DNA from: Ensifer sp. Root278
GTDB taxonomy: Bacteria > Pseudomonadota > Alphaproteobacteria > Rhizobiales > Rhizobiaceae
DNA length: 64,000 bases
Assembly: GCF_001429285.1 (NCBI RefSeq)
Contig: NZ_LMJJ01000044.1
Coordinates: 212,842-276,841, forward strand
Direction of reading: 5' to 3'
The position numbers were made by a program, and so were the translations under genes. The notes under the pieces were generated by a model. That model was not told the origin of the DNA. It did not search any database and worked only from the letters and a program-made list of their open reading frames with translations. Shown one piece after another: positions 25,312 through 34,356 of this stretch; position 1 is the first letter of the stretch, and every line of letters starts with the position of its first letter.

Positions 25312-25387
25312 TGGTGAGCGCGCAGGGATTCGAACCCTGGACCTACTGATTAAAAGTCAGTTGCTCTACCGGCTGAGCTACGCGCTC
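25312..25387 (-). tRNA. tRNA-Lys (anticodon UUU)
   Basis: 76 bases with encoded CCA. Acceptor GAGCGCG/CGCGCTC, A73, anticodon loop CTTTTAA in a CTGA/TCAG stem giving TTT, T loop TTCGAAT. Confidence 0.96.
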
Positions 25388-25425
25388 CCTGGCCGCGGCT
25401 GTGAAGCCCGGCGGAAGTGGGCGGA

Positions 25426-25454
25426 CATATGCACGCGTGTTTCCTGTCGGTCAA
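25426..25454 (-). promoter_or_regulatory. Promoter of tRNA-Lys
   Basis: On the minus strand TTGACC (25454-25449), 17 bases, CATATG (25431-25426), about 38 bases upstream of the tRNA 5' end. Confidence 0.65.
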
Positions 25455-25560
25455 CCGAAAAATTGCGGCTTTTGTGAAGAAACGGTGCATGGCGCAATGA
25501 TCGCCAAAAGGTGATTGGTATCATCATGATCCTGCGGCTAAGGAATGGCCCAAATGCCGC

Positions 25561-26325
25561 ATGCCGGAGTTCTTGCCGTTGTCGATCGCCGATATTTCCA
25601 TCTGGACCGCCATTCTTGCCGGCGCCCTCTCGTTCCTTTCCCCTTGTGTTCTGCCACTCGTGCCGCCCTATCTTTGTTACATGGCGGGCGTTTCGGTCGA
25701 CCAGTTTCGTAGCGGCGATGCGGCGACGGTCGGAAGCACCCGGCGTGCGGTCCTGCCGGCGGCGCTGTTGTTCACGCTCGGGTTCGCAACTGTCTTTGTG
25801 GCCCTTGGGGCAGGGGCCTCGTCGATCGGCATGCTGCTCAGGCAGCATATGGATCTCCTGTCGCGCATCGGCGGCGTGATCATCATCATCATGGGCCTGC
25901 ATTTCCTCGGCGTGTTCAAGATCGGGCTGCTGGCGCGCGAGGCACGCTTCCAGGGCGGCGGCAAGCCGGCGACGCTCTCCGGCGCCTATATCATGGGGCT
26001 AGCCTTCGCCTTCGGCTGGACGCCCTGCATCGGTCCGGTACTCGGCACGATCCTCGGTGTCGCCGCTGCTCGTGACACGGTGTCCGACGGCGCCATGCTG
26101 CTGGCCGTCTATTCGCTCGGGCTTGCCATTCCGTTCTGGATCGCGGCTGGCTTCTCTGGCGCCTTCATGCGCTTCCTGTTGCGCTTCCGCCGTCATCTCG
26201 GCCTGGTCGAGAAGCTGATGGGCGGCCTGTTGGTGCTGGCGGGCCTCGCTTTCCTCTTCGGTTTCATCAGTTCCGTCGCCATCTGGTTCCAGACGACCTT
26301 CCCGATCCTGATGAAAATCGGCTAG
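25561..26325 (+). CDS. ccdA: Cytochrome c biogenesis protein CcdA
   Basis: A 254-residue inner-membrane protein with six predicted helices. The two redox cysteines are in the repeated motifs LSPCVLPLVPPY (about residue 31) and GWTPCIGPVLG (about residue 158), the arrangement of CcdA/DsbD-beta that passes electrons from cytoplasmic thioredoxin to periplasmic thiol proteins for haem attachment. There is no strong Shine-Dalgarno before ATG 25561. It stands alone, without other ccm genes. Confidence 0.93.
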   Translation: MPEFLPLSIADISIWTAILAGALSFLSPCVLPLVPPYLCYMAGVSVDQFRSGDAATVGSTRRAVLPAALLFTLGFATVFVALGAGASSIGMLLRQHMDLLSRIGGVIIIIMGLHFLGVFKIGLLAREARFQGGGKPATLSGAYIMGLAFAFGWTPCIGPVLGTILGVAAARDTVSDGAMLLAVYSLGLAIPFWIAAGFSGAFMRFLLRFRRHLGLVEKLMGGLLVLAGLAFLFGFISSVAIWFQTTFPILMKIG

Positions 26326-26363
26326 GGCATACCCTCGTATTTCGGAATCACTTTTCCTAAGGG

Positions 26364-26384
26364 CCGGCCTAATCGTCAGGCCGG
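26364..26384 (+). terminator. Possible terminator after ccdA
   Basis: CCGGCCT/AGGCCGG with a 7-base loop, followed by only TT. Weak as an intrinsic terminator. Confidence 0.4.
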
Positions 26385-26408
26385 TTCATGGGCTAGGCGT
26401 GCGAAGGC

Positions 26409-26514
26409 TACTGCATGTTTCCTTTAATCGTACCCGATTAAAGTACAAAAACATGCTGCAATTCAAAGTGCTGCAGCGACCTTTGCGCGTCTGGTAAGAC
26501 GCGCGGCGCTGTAG
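26409..26514 (+). repeat. RIME-like mosaic repeat, copy 2
   Basis: The same two-palindrome plan as 22301-22411 with few differences: CTGCATG...CCTTTAATCG/CGATTAAAG...CATGCTG and CTGCAGCG...GCGCGTCT/AGACGCGC...CGCTGTAG. It lies between ccdA and the AEC transporter gene. Confidence 0.8.
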
Positions 26515-26551
26515 GTGCCGGCGCGGGGAAGTGAAAGATGCGAGGGGAAAG

Positions 26552-27514
26552 ATGACGGAAATCGCGGGCCTGGTGATGCCGTTCTTCGGCCTGATCTTTC
26601 TCGGCTATCTGACGGCGCGTTTCGTCCAGCATCCAGGCGAGGCAATGGGGTGGCTCAACACTTTCATCATCTATCTCGCCCTGCCAGCGCTGTTCTTCAA
26701 GCTCGTCTCACGCACGCCGATCGAGCAGCTGGCGCGCGCCGACTTCATCCTGACGACGGTCGGGGCGACTTATATCGTGTTCTCGCTGATCTTTCTCATC
26801 GGCGTCTATATCAGGCGCAACTCCATTGCCGAGGCGACGATCCAGGGCTTCGGCGCCGCCTATGGCAATATCGGCTACATGGGTCCCGGCCTGGCGCTTC
26901 TTGCGTTGGGTGATGCGGCCGCGGTGCCGGTGGCGCTGATCTTCAGTTTCGAGAATGCAGCCCATTTCGCCGTCGCGCCGGCGATGATGGCGATATCAGG
27001 CGGCCGACAGGAAAAACCGCTGGTGTTTGCCGCAAGTGTCGCGCGCAAGATCATCCTGCACCCGTTCATCCTTGCGACGCTCGCCGGCGTCGTCGCCGCC
27101 TTCTTCGCGGTGCAGCCGCCGGTGCCGGTTCAGCGGCTCATCGATTATCTCGCGCAGTGTGCAGCACCTTGCGCGCTCTTTGCCATGGGCGTGACACTGG
27201 CGCTGCGCCCGATCAAGCGCATTCCCGTCGAGATCGGCTACATCGTTCCGGCCAAGCTGCTTTTACATCCGCTCGTCATGTTCACGGCCATGAGCCTGAC
27301 GGGCAACTATGATCCGATCTGGGTGCAGACCGCGGTGCTGCTGGCAGCACTACCGACGGCAACGAACGTCTTCGTCATCGGCCACCAGTATGGCGTATGG
27401 CAGGAGCGGGCCTCGGCGACGATCTTGATCACAACGACGCTGTCGGTCGCAACCGTCACCGGCCTGCTTTACCTGATCCGCTCAGGCGCTCTTCCGCCCG
27501 ATCTTTTCCCGTAG
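26552..27514 (+). CDS. AEC family (auxin efflux carrier-like) transporter
   Basis: A 320-residue membrane protein with about ten helices in two five-helix halves, starting MTEIAGLVMPFFGLIFLGYL with GAGGGG upstream. Family marks include NTFIIYLALPALFFKLVS, YGNIGYMGPGLAL and the second-half LAQCAAPCALFAMGVTLAL and ALPTATNVFVIGHQYG. Bacterial members move dicarboxylates or other organic anions; the substrate cannot be told. Its last 33 bases overlap tail-to-tail with the UbiH-family gene. Confidence 0.9.
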   Translation: MTEIAGLVMPFFGLIFLGYLTARFVQHPGEAMGWLNTFIIYLALPALFFKLVSRTPIEQLARADFILTTVGATYIVFSLIFLIGVYIRRNSIAEATIQGFGAAYGNIGYMGPGLALLALGDAAAVPVALIFSFENAAHFAVAPAMMAISGGRQEKPLVFAASVARKIILHPFILATLAGVVAAFFAVQPPVPVQRLIDYLAQCAAPCALFAMGVTLALRPIKRIPVEIGYIVPAKLLLHPLVMFTAMSLTGNYDPIWVQTAVLLAALPTATNVFVIGHQYGVWQERASATILITTTLSVATVTGLLYLIRSGALPPDLFP

Positions 27515-28693
27515 GCTATCCCTAAAGGCGTGAAGCGCGCTGCCGGGATGAACGCCTTCGCGCATCAGGAGGCTGCGGAGCGGCCCGACGGCGGAAAGCA
27601 CGTGCAGCCCGAGGGCGCGTAGCGCCTGCACCGGCAGGAAGCCGGAAAGCAGCGAGCGATTGAGCAGATCCACGCTCGCCGTGCGGCTGATGATGTCCGG
27701 CCGGCGGCGGCTATCGAAACGATCGCCGATATCGCCGGCGAGCGTTTCTCCACTGGCCGTACCGATGATATCGACGAGCGTCATCACATCGCGCAGGCTG
27801 AGGTTCAGGCCTTGGGCACCGATCGGCGGAAAGGCGTGCGCCGCCTCGCCGAGGAGCACGACACGCCCCTTGCCGAAGCGCCGCGCGGTCATGCCCGAAA
27901 GCGGGAAGGATTGCGGCGTGCCCTCGACCGTCACCTTGCCGAGAATCGATTGCATCCGGTCCTCGACCGCGCGGGAGAGTGCAGCAAGATCCAACGTCAG
28001 CGTCTGTGCGGCATCGTCGGGTTTGCGTACCCAGACGAGGCTGGAGCGGTTGCCGGGCAGGGGAACCTGGGTGAAGGGGCCGCTTTCGGTGTGGAACTCG
28101 GTCGAGATGTTCTGGTGCGGCAGTTCGTGCGCAAAGTTCAAAACGACCGCCGTCTGCGGATAGGACCAGGTGCTGACGGAGATCTTTGCCGCTTCGCGCA
28201 CCGGCGAGCGGCGGCCATCGGCGCCGACGAGCAGATGCGCACTGCATTGGCTGCCGTTTGCCAGCTCGATCGTCGCGACAGTATCCGAAAGGTCGAAGCC
28301 GATTGCGGAGGCGGTGATGCGCGTCAGCTTCGGGCTCTCTTCGGCCCGCTGGCGGAGAATGTCGATGAAAGGCGCGTTCGGGATGTTGTAACCAAAGGCG
28401 TCGAGCCCGACTTCCGAGGCGCGAAAATTGACCGGCGGCGCACGCAGCAGCCGGTTGGTTCCGTCGAGAATGCGCATGGTCGAGAGCGTTGCCGTCAGCG
28501 GCTCGACCTTTTCCCAAAGGTTGAGCTTTTTGAGATACTCGATCGATTGGTCCATCAGCGCCGTGGTGCGTCCGTCGGCGACCGTCGGCTCCGGACCGAT
28601 CAAGGCGACGTGGTAACCGGCGTCGGCAAGCGCGATGGCCGCGAGCGATCCCGCGAGACCTGCACCGATGATGGCGATATCGTAGTGATCCAT
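27482..28693 (-). CDS. UbiH/UbiF/COQ6-family FAD-dependent hydroxylase
   Basis: A 403-residue flavoprotein monooxygenase. Motifs in order are the GxGxxG Rossmann site (YDIAIIGAGLAGSLAAIAL), the DG motif (LLVGADGRRSPVREAA) and the GD-like motif GRVVLLGEAAHAFPPIGAQG, which binds FAD and is the UbiH/COQ6 signature, then LNLSLRDVMTL. It probably hydroxylates the ubiquinone ring; which position (C4, C5 or C6) cannot be decided. The start follows a weak GGTTGC stretch. Confidence 0.9.
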   Translation of the reverse strand: MDHYDIAIIGAGLAGSLAAIALADAGYHVALIGPEPTVADGRTTALMDQSIEYLKKLNLWEKVEPLTATLSTMRILDGTNRLLRAPPVNFRASEVGLDAFGYNIPNAPFIDILRQRAEESPKLTRITASAIGFDLSDTVATIELANGSQCSAHLLVGADGRRSPVREAAKISVSTWSYPQTAVVLNFAHELPHQNISTEFHTESGPFTQVPLPGNRSSLVWVRKPDDAAQTLTLDLAALSRAVEDRMQSILGKVTVEGTPQSFPLSGMTARRFGKGRVVLLGEAAHAFPPIGAQGLNLSLRDVMTLVDIIGTASGETLAGDIGDRFDSRRRPDIISRTASVDLLNRSLLSGFLPVQALRALGLHVLSAVGPLRSLLMREGVHPGSALHAFRDSLREKIGRKSA

Positions 28694-28968
28694 GAGGCAA
28701 CCAACCTTTCACGCACGCTGCGAGGCGTCTTGGCCGAGCCTCGATCATACCTCTAGTCGCGGGCGAGAGCGAAATAAATGGGTAGAATCAGCGCAGAAGC
28801 AATTTGCAGGTGTCCACAGGACAATGGGGCTGCAGGAAGCGACCGAGCTTGAATTTTAGTGGCGATGCGTTGCAAAGGGTGCATATTACGCCCAATGCGC
28901 CGCAGAGCGGTTGAGGCGGGCTTCCGGGTCCGTACGGGGAAAACAGCAGGGGTGGGCGGCGTCCGCAG

Positions 28969-29694
28969 ATGAAGTTCTTTAACTACAAACGAGTTCCCTA
29001 CGCCGAGATTCGCGCCTTTTCCGTGCATATCTTGACCGCCTCGGGATCGTTTCTTGCTTTCCTCGGCGTCGTTGCGGCGGCCGAGCACCGCTTCGTCGAT
29101 ATGTTCTGGTGGCTGGGCCTGGCGCTGCTCGTCGATGGTATCGATGGGCCGATCGCCCGCAAGGTCCGCGTCAAGGAAGTGCTGCCCAACTGGTCGGGCG
29201 ACACGCTCGACAACGTCATCGACTACGTGACCTATGTCCTGCTGCCGGCCTTTGCGCTCTATCAGAGTGGCATGATCGGCGAGCCATGGTCCTTCGTGGC
29301 GGCGGGTGCGATCGTCGTCTCGAGCGCGATCTACTATGCCGACATGGGCATGAAAACGGATGAATACTTTTTCTCTGGCTTCCCCGTCGTCTGGAACATG
29401 GTGGTCTTCACGCTGTTCGTCATCCAGGCGAGCGAGGTGACGGCGTCGGTCGTCGTCTTCGTCTCCGTGGTGCTGACCTTCCTGCCGATCAATTTCCTTC
29501 ACCCGGTCCGCGTCCAGCGTTTGCGGCCGCTGAACCTCGGCGTCTTCCTGATCTGGTCGGCGCTGGGTGTCTATGCGCTGCTCCTGCATTTCGCGACGCC
29601 GGCTTGGGTCGTGACCGGTTTTGTCGTGACAGGCATCTATCTCTACGTAATTGGCTTCGTGCTGCAGATTTTTCCAAGTCTCGGCCAGAAATAG
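28969..29694 (+). CDS. pcs: Phosphatidylcholine synthase
   Basis: A 241-residue inner-membrane CDP-alcohol phosphotransferase with about eight helices. The catalytic motif reads DGPIAR ... GDTLDNVID (DGxxAR, GxxxDxxxD) at about residues 59-85. Pcs condenses CDP-diacylglycerol with choline directly to phosphatidylcholine, a pathway found in rhizobia and other host-associated bacteria. The N-terminus RVPYAEIRAFSVHILTASG and the length fit rhizobial Pcs. The downstream gene follows after 9 bases, with its Shine-Dalgarno inside the pcs stop region. Confidence 0.94.
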   Translation: MKFFNYKRVPYAEIRAFSVHILTASGSFLAFLGVVAAAEHRFVDMFWWLGLALLVDGIDGPIARKVRVKEVLPNWSGDTLDNVIDYVTYVLLPAFALYQSGMIGEPWSFVAAGAIVVSSAIYYADMGMKTDEYFFSGFPVVWNMVVFTLFVIQASEVTASVVVFVSVVLTFLPINFLHPVRVQRLRPLNLGVFLIWSALGVYALLLHFATPAWVVTGFVVTGIYLYVIGFVLQIFPSLGQK

Positions 29695-29703
29695 GAGCAG
29701 GCA

Positions 29704-30681
29704 ATGGCACAGGCGATTGTGGTACGCGAACTCGGTGGACCGGAGGTCCTGAAACTCGAAGGCGTCACGCTCTCGCCGCCGGGTCCGGGCGAGGTGCAGA
29801 TCCGCCAGGTTGCTGTTGGCCTCAACTTCATCGACGTCTATTTCCGCACCGGCCTCTATAAATCCGCCTCTGGCCTGCCTTTCGTGCCGGGCAAGGAGGG
29901 CGCAGGCATCGTCACGGCGGTTGGCGATGGCGTCAGCCTCTTCTCCGTTGGTGATCGCGTCGCCTATGCGTCGGCCGACGGCGCCTATGCCAGTGAGCGC
30001 AATGTCGACGCCTCGCAACTGGTGAATGTGCCAGACGGCATCAGCCTCGAGACCGCGGCGGCGATGATGTTGAAGGGCATGACGGCGCAATATCTGCTCA
30101 ACCAGACATATCAGGTGGGCCCCGGCGCGACGATCCTGTTCCATGCGGCCGCCGGCGGCGTCGGTCTAATCGCTGGGCAGTGGGCAAAGGCGCTTGGCGC
30201 AACCGTGATCGGCACCGCGGGCTCGCAGGGCAAGATCGATCTGGCGCTGGCGCACGGCTACGACCACGTCATCAACTACAGCACCGACAATTTTGTCGCG
30301 CGGGTGAAGGAATTGACCGATGGCCGCGGTGTTGATGTCGTCTACGATTCCGTCGGGCGCGATACCTATCCGGCGTCGCTGGACTGCCTGAAGCCGCGCG
30401 GTCTCTGGGTCAGCTTCGGCAATTCGTCCGGTCCGGTGGACGCGTTTAGCATCGGCATTCTGGCGCAGAAGGGATCGATTTTCGCGACCCGTCCGACACT
30501 CTTCGGTTACGTTGCCACGCGGCCTGCGCTGGAAGCGTGTGCAAATTCCCTGTTTGATATTGTGCAAAGCAACAAAGTGCGTATCAATATAAATCAGACT
30601 TATCCGCTCGCCGATGCAGGGCGGGCGCATACGGATCTCGAGACAAGAAAAACAAGTGGAACAACACTGCTGATTCCGTGA
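29704..30681 (+). CDS. NADPH:quinone oxidoreductase (zeta-crystallin/Qor type)
   Basis: A 325-residue zinc-independent medium-chain dehydrogenase. Landmarks are the N-terminal VVRELGGPEVLKLEGV, the NFIDVYFRTGLY segment, FVPGKEGAGIVTAVG, the cofactor motif HAAAGGVGLIAGQWAKALGA and GRGVDVVYDSVGRDTY. It reduces quinones by one electron or acts on related enones; the substrate is unknown. It follows pcs closely (AGGAG overlaps the pcs TAG), so co-transcription is likely. Confidence 0.92.
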   Translation: MAQAIVVRELGGPEVLKLEGVTLSPPGPGEVQIRQVAVGLNFIDVYFRTGLYKSASGLPFVPGKEGAGIVTAVGDGVSLFSVGDRVAYASADGAYASERNVDASQLVNVPDGISLETAAAMMLKGMTAQYLLNQTYQVGPGATILFHAAAGGVGLIAGQWAKALGATVIGTAGSQGKIDLALAHGYDHVINYSTDNFVARVKELTDGRGVDVVYDSVGRDTYPASLDCLKPRGLWVSFGNSSGPVDAFSIGILAQKGSIFATRPTLFGYVATRPALEACANSLFDIVQSNKVRININQTYPLADAGRAHTDLETRKTSGTTLLIP

Positions 30682-30729
30682 TCGAAGCCTTAAGGCGGAC
30701 GCGGATCAACAGAGGGGAAAGAGGGCAGC

Positions 30730-32304
30730 GTGCCTGTTGAGGGAGTAGCGGCGAACGGTCACCTATTGGCTGTGAGCAACCTGACGAAATTGTTTGGCAG
30801 CTTCGCGGCCTGCAATGGGATCAATCTGCAGATTGAACAGGGCGAAATCCACGCCCTTCTCGGCGAAAACGGTGCCGGAAAATCGACCCTGGTGAAGATG
30901 CTGTTCGGCGTATTGGCGCCGACGGCAGGAGAGATCCTTTGGCAGGGCCAGAGCGTGCGCATCGCCAATCCCGCCGCCGCGCGCAAACTCGGCATCGGCA
31001 TGGTTTTCCAGCATTTTTCGCTGTTCGAGGCGCTGACCGTCGCGGAAAACATTGCGCTCTCCATGGATGCGAACATCTCGCTCGCGAAGGTGGCGGAAGA
31101 GGCTTCGCGCCTATCGCATGCCTACGGCTTGCCGCTCGACCCCAAGGCGCATGTGGCCGATCTTTCCGTGGGCGAGCGCCAGCGGATCGAGATCGTGCGC
31201 GCGCTGCTGCAGAACCCGCGCCTCATCATTCTCGACGAGCCGACTTCGGTTCTGACTCCGCAGGAAGCCGATCGCCTGTTCGAAACGCTCTACAAGCTGA
31301 AGGCGGAGGGCCGCTCGGTTCTCTATATCAGCCACCGGCTCGAAGAGGTCCAACGCATCTGCGACCGCGCAACGGTGCTGCGTCACGGCAAGGTGACGGG
31401 CGCTTGCGATCCGAAGGCGGAGACCCCGTCGTCGCTGGCGCGCATGATGGTTGGAAGTGACGTCGCGGCGGTGACGGCCGAAGGCACGAGCGCCAAGGGC
31501 CAGGTGCAGCTCGAGGCGCGGCATCTGACGGTTCCGGCCCGCACACCCTTTGCCGTTTCGCTGAAGAACATCTGTCTAAAGGTCCACGCCGGCGAGGTGC
31601 TGGCAATCTCCGGTGTCGCCGGCAATGGCCAGGGCGAACTCTTCGATGCGCTGTCGGGCGAGTATCCGGTCGTTGACGAGAATGCCGTGCAGATCCGGCA
31701 GAAGCCGGTCGGCAACAGGAACATCAATGCCCGCCGCCTGATGGGCGCGGGCTTCGTTCCCGAAGAGCGCCACGGCCATGCCGCCGTATCGGCGCTGCCG
31801 CTCTCGGACAATCTCGTGCTTGCCCGCAGCCGTTCGGACGCCAAGGCATTCCTTGGTGGCGGTTTCCTCAAGATCATCCGCCGCGATGCGGTGACGAGCG
31901 CCACGAAGCGCATTTCCGAGGCGATGGACGTGCGCAAGAGCGGCGAGGACCCGCCGGCGGGCTCGCTGTCGGGCGGCAACCTGCAGAAGTTCATCGTCGG
32001 CCGTGAGCTCGACCGGCAGCCGAGCGTGCTCGTCGTCAATCAACCGACCTGGGGTGTCGATGCCGGCGCCGCCAGCCGTATTCGCCAGGCGCTCGTTGAC
32101 CTTGCCAAGGCGGGCTCGGCTGTTCTCGTCATCAGCCAGGATCTGGACGAGATCTTCGAGGTGGCGACGGAAATCGCCGTCATCAGCGACGGGCGGCTCT
32201 CCGATCCCTATCCGGCGAAAGAACTCTCGCGCGAAAAGATCGGCCTGCTGATGGGCGGCATGTACGGCAAGACGGAAGGCACGGAGGCCGCACATGCGCA
32301 TTGA
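30730..32304 (+). CDS. BMP-type ABC transporter, double ATP-binding protein
   Basis: A 524-residue protein (GTG start behind GAGGGGAAAGAGGG) with two nucleotide-binding domains, like RbsA/NupA. The first is complete: Walker A GENGAGKST, signature LSVGERQRIEIVRAL, Walker B LIILDEPTS. The second has GVAGNGQGEL in place of Walker A (no GKS/T), signature LSGGNLQKFIVGREL and VLVVNQPTWGVD, the degenerate pattern usual in this family. It opens an operon of ATPase, two permeases and a binding protein for nucleosides or simple sugars. Confidence 0.95.
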   Translation: MPVEGVAANGHLLAVSNLTKLFGSFAACNGINLQIEQGEIHALLGENGAGKSTLVKMLFGVLAPTAGEILWQGQSVRIANPAAARKLGIGMVFQHFSLFEALTVAENIALSMDANISLAKVAEEASRLSHAYGLPLDPKAHVADLSVGERQRIEIVRALLQNPRLIILDEPTSVLTPQEADRLFETLYKLKAEGRSVLYISHRLEEVQRICDRATVLRHGKVTGACDPKAETPSSLARMMVGSDVAAVTAEGTSAKGQVQLEARHLTVPARTPFAVSLKNICLKVHAGEVLAISGVAGNGQGELFDALSGEYPVVDENAVQIRQKPVGNRNINARRLMGAGFVPEERHGHAAVSALPLSDNLVLARSRSDAKAFLGGGFLKIIRRDAVTSATKRISEAMDVRKSGEDPPAGSLSGGNLQKFIVGRELDRQPSVLVVNQPTWGVDAGAASRIRQALVDLAKAGSAVLVISQDLDEIFEVATEIAVISDGRLSDPYPAKELSREKIGLLMGGMYGKTEGTEAAHAH

Positions 32305-33388
32305 ACTGGAAAAGCGCGCCAAGGTCTCGACGCTGTTTTCGATCCTGTCGCCGTTCATCGCCTTCCTGCTGACGATTGTCTTCGGCGGCATCATGTTCGC
32401 GCTGCTCGGCAAGAACCCGGTGATGGCGCTCTACAGCTTCTTCGTCGAACCGTTGAGCGAGGTCTGGTCGCTGCACGAACTGGCGATCAAGGCAGCCCCC
32501 CTGATCCTGATCGGCGTCGGGCTTTCGGTCTGCTTCCGCTCCAACAACTGGAACATCGGTGCCGAGGGCCAGTTCATCATGGGCGCCATCGCCGGTTCGA
32601 TCCTGCCGGTGGTCTTCTACGACTGGCAGTCGCCGCTGGTGCTGCCGCTGATGATGCTAATGGGCATGCTCGGCGGCGCTTTGTTTGCGGCAATTCCCGC
32701 CTTCCTCAAGGCGCATATGAACACCAATGAAATCCTGACGAGCCTGATGCTGGTCTATGTCGCTCAGCTCTTTCTCGACTGGCTGGTGCGTGGCCCCTGG
32801 CGCAACCCGGGTGGGATGAATTTTCCGGAGACGCGCACTTTCGCCGTCGATGCGATCCTGCCGGAGATGATCGCCTCGGGACGGACCCATTGGGGCTTCG
32901 CTTTCGCCATCATCGCGGCAGTCCTCGTCTGGTTCATGATGCGCTACACGCTGAAGGGCTTCGAGATTTCCGTTCTCGGCCAGTCGGAACGGGCAGGGCG
33001 CTTTGCCGGTTTCTCGTCGCGCCGGATGATCTGGTTTTCGATGCTGCTGTCCGGCGCCTTGGCTGGGCTCGCCGGCATATCCGAGGTCAGCGGTGCGATC
33101 CAGCAGCTGCGCCCGGTCATCTCGCCCGGCTACGGCTTCACCGCGATCATCGTCGCCTTCCTTGGTCGCCTCAATCCGCTCGGCATTGTGGCCGCCGGCC
33201 TGGTGCTCGCCTTGACCTATCTCGGCGGTGAAGCGGCGCAGCTTTCGATCGGCGTTTCCGAAAAGGTGACGCGCGTCTTCCAGGGATTGCTGCTCTTCTT
33301 CGTGCTCTCCTGCGACACCCTCATCCACTACCGCATCAAACTGGTCTTCGACCGGTTGACCGCGACAAACACCGAGGTGAGCCGCTGA
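32294..33388 (+). CDS. BMP-type ABC transporter permease 1
   Basis: A 364-residue inner-membrane permease of the ribose/galactose/nucleoside (BPD_transp_2) family with about nine or ten helices. Family marks are NWNIGAEGQFIMGAIAGS, LKAHMNTNEILTSLMLVYVA and GRFAGFSSRRMIWFSMLLSG, then GYGFTAIIVAFLGRLNPLG. It overlaps the ATPase gene by 11 bases and the next permease by one, so the proteins are translationally coupled. Confidence 0.94.
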   Translation: MRIELEKRAKVSTLFSILSPFIAFLLTIVFGGIMFALLGKNPVMALYSFFVEPLSEVWSLHELAIKAAPLILIGVGLSVCFRSNNWNIGAEGQFIMGAIAGSILPVVFYDWQSPLVLPLMMLMGMLGGALFAAIPAFLKAHMNTNEILTSLMLVYVAQLFLDWLVRGPWRNPGGMNFPETRTFAVDAILPEMIASGRTHWGFAFAIIAAVLVWFMMRYTLKGFEISVLGQSERAGRFAGFSSRRMIWFSMLLSGALAGLAGISEVSGAIQQLRPVISPGYGFTAIIVAFLGRLNPLGIVAAGLVLALTYLGGEAAQLSIGVSEKVTRVFQGLLLFFVLSCDTLIHYRIKLVFDRLTATNTEVSR

Positions 33389-34308
33389 TGGGTATTGTCG
33401 AAGCGATCCTCTTGAGTGTCATCACCGCCGCGACCCCGCTGGTGCTCGCCGCGATCGGCGAACTGGTGACGGAACGCTCAGGCGTTCTCAACCTCGGCGT
33501 CGAAGGCATGATGATCATGGGGGCGGTCTCCGCCTTCGCGATCACCCAGATTACCGGCTCGCCCTATCTCGGCATGCTTGCAGGTGTTGCCTGCGGCGCG
33601 ATCTTCTCGCAGCTCTTCGCTTTCCTGACGTTGACGCTCGTGGCAAACCAGGTGGCGACCGGCCTTGCCCTGACGCTGCTCGGGATCGGCGTTTCCGGCA
33701 TGATGGGCGAGAGTTTCCTCGGCCTTCAGGGCATCAAGCTGCAGCCGATCACGATACCGCTTCTGGCGGACATTCCGGTTATCGGTCCGCTGCTGTTCCG
33801 ACAGGACATCATCTTTTATCTATCGATTGCGATTGTCGCCGGCGTGCACTGGTTCCTGTTTCGCAGCCGCGCCGGTCTCAAGCTCAGGGCTGTCGGCGAC
33901 AGCCACGCTTCCGCGCACGCGCTCGGCGTTGACGTCATCCGCACCCGTTATCTGGCCGTCATGTTCGGCGGCGCTTGCGCCGGGCTCGCCGGTGCGCAGC
34001 TGTCGCTCGTCTACACGCCGCAATGGGTGGAAAACATGTCGGCGGGGCGCGGCTGGATCGGGCTGGCGCTGGTGGTCTTTTCTTCCTGGCGGCCCTGGCG
34101 GCTGGTGGCCGGCGGCTATCTCTTCGGTGCGGTCTCGATCAGCCAGCTGCATGCGCAGGCCTTCGGTCTGGGTATTCCCTCACAACTCCTTTCATCGCTT
34201 CCTTATGTGGCGACGATCGTCGTACTCATTCTCATTTCGCACAACCGGCGCATGACCTTGATCAATACACCGGCATCGCTCGGCAAACCGTTCGTGCCGG
34301 ACCGCTGA
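33388..34308 (+). CDS. BMP-type ABC transporter permease 2
   Basis: A 306-residue permease, partner of the previous one, with eight or nine helices. Motifs: GELVTERSGVLNLGVEGMMI, NQVATGLALTLLGIG, LGVDVIRTRYLAVMFGGACA and MSAGRGWIGLALVVFSSWRP. Its ATG shares a base with the preceding TGA (TGATG). The binding protein gene follows after 48 bases. Confidence 0.94.
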   Translation: MGIVEAILLSVITAATPLVLAAIGELVTERSGVLNLGVEGMMIMGAVSAFAITQITGSPYLGMLAGVACGAIFSQLFAFLTLTLVANQVATGLALTLLGIGVSGMMGESFLGLQGIKLQPITIPLLADIPVIGPLLFRQDIIFYLSIAIVAGVHWFLFRSRAGLKLRAVGDSHASAHALGVDVIRTRYLAVMFGGACAGLAGAQLSLVYTPQWVENMSAGRGWIGLALVVFSSWRPWRLVAGGYLFGAVSISQLHAQAFGLGIPSQLLSSLPYVATIVVLILISHNRRMTLINTPASLGKPFVPDR

Positions 34309-34356
34309 CAGACAGTATTTCAGACAAACGTTTCTCAAACCGACAGGGGTAAAAAA

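Noticed and set aside
25277-25312. Possible attachment site at tRNA-Lys
   Set aside because: No repeat of the tRNA 3' end and no integrase gene could be found in the window.
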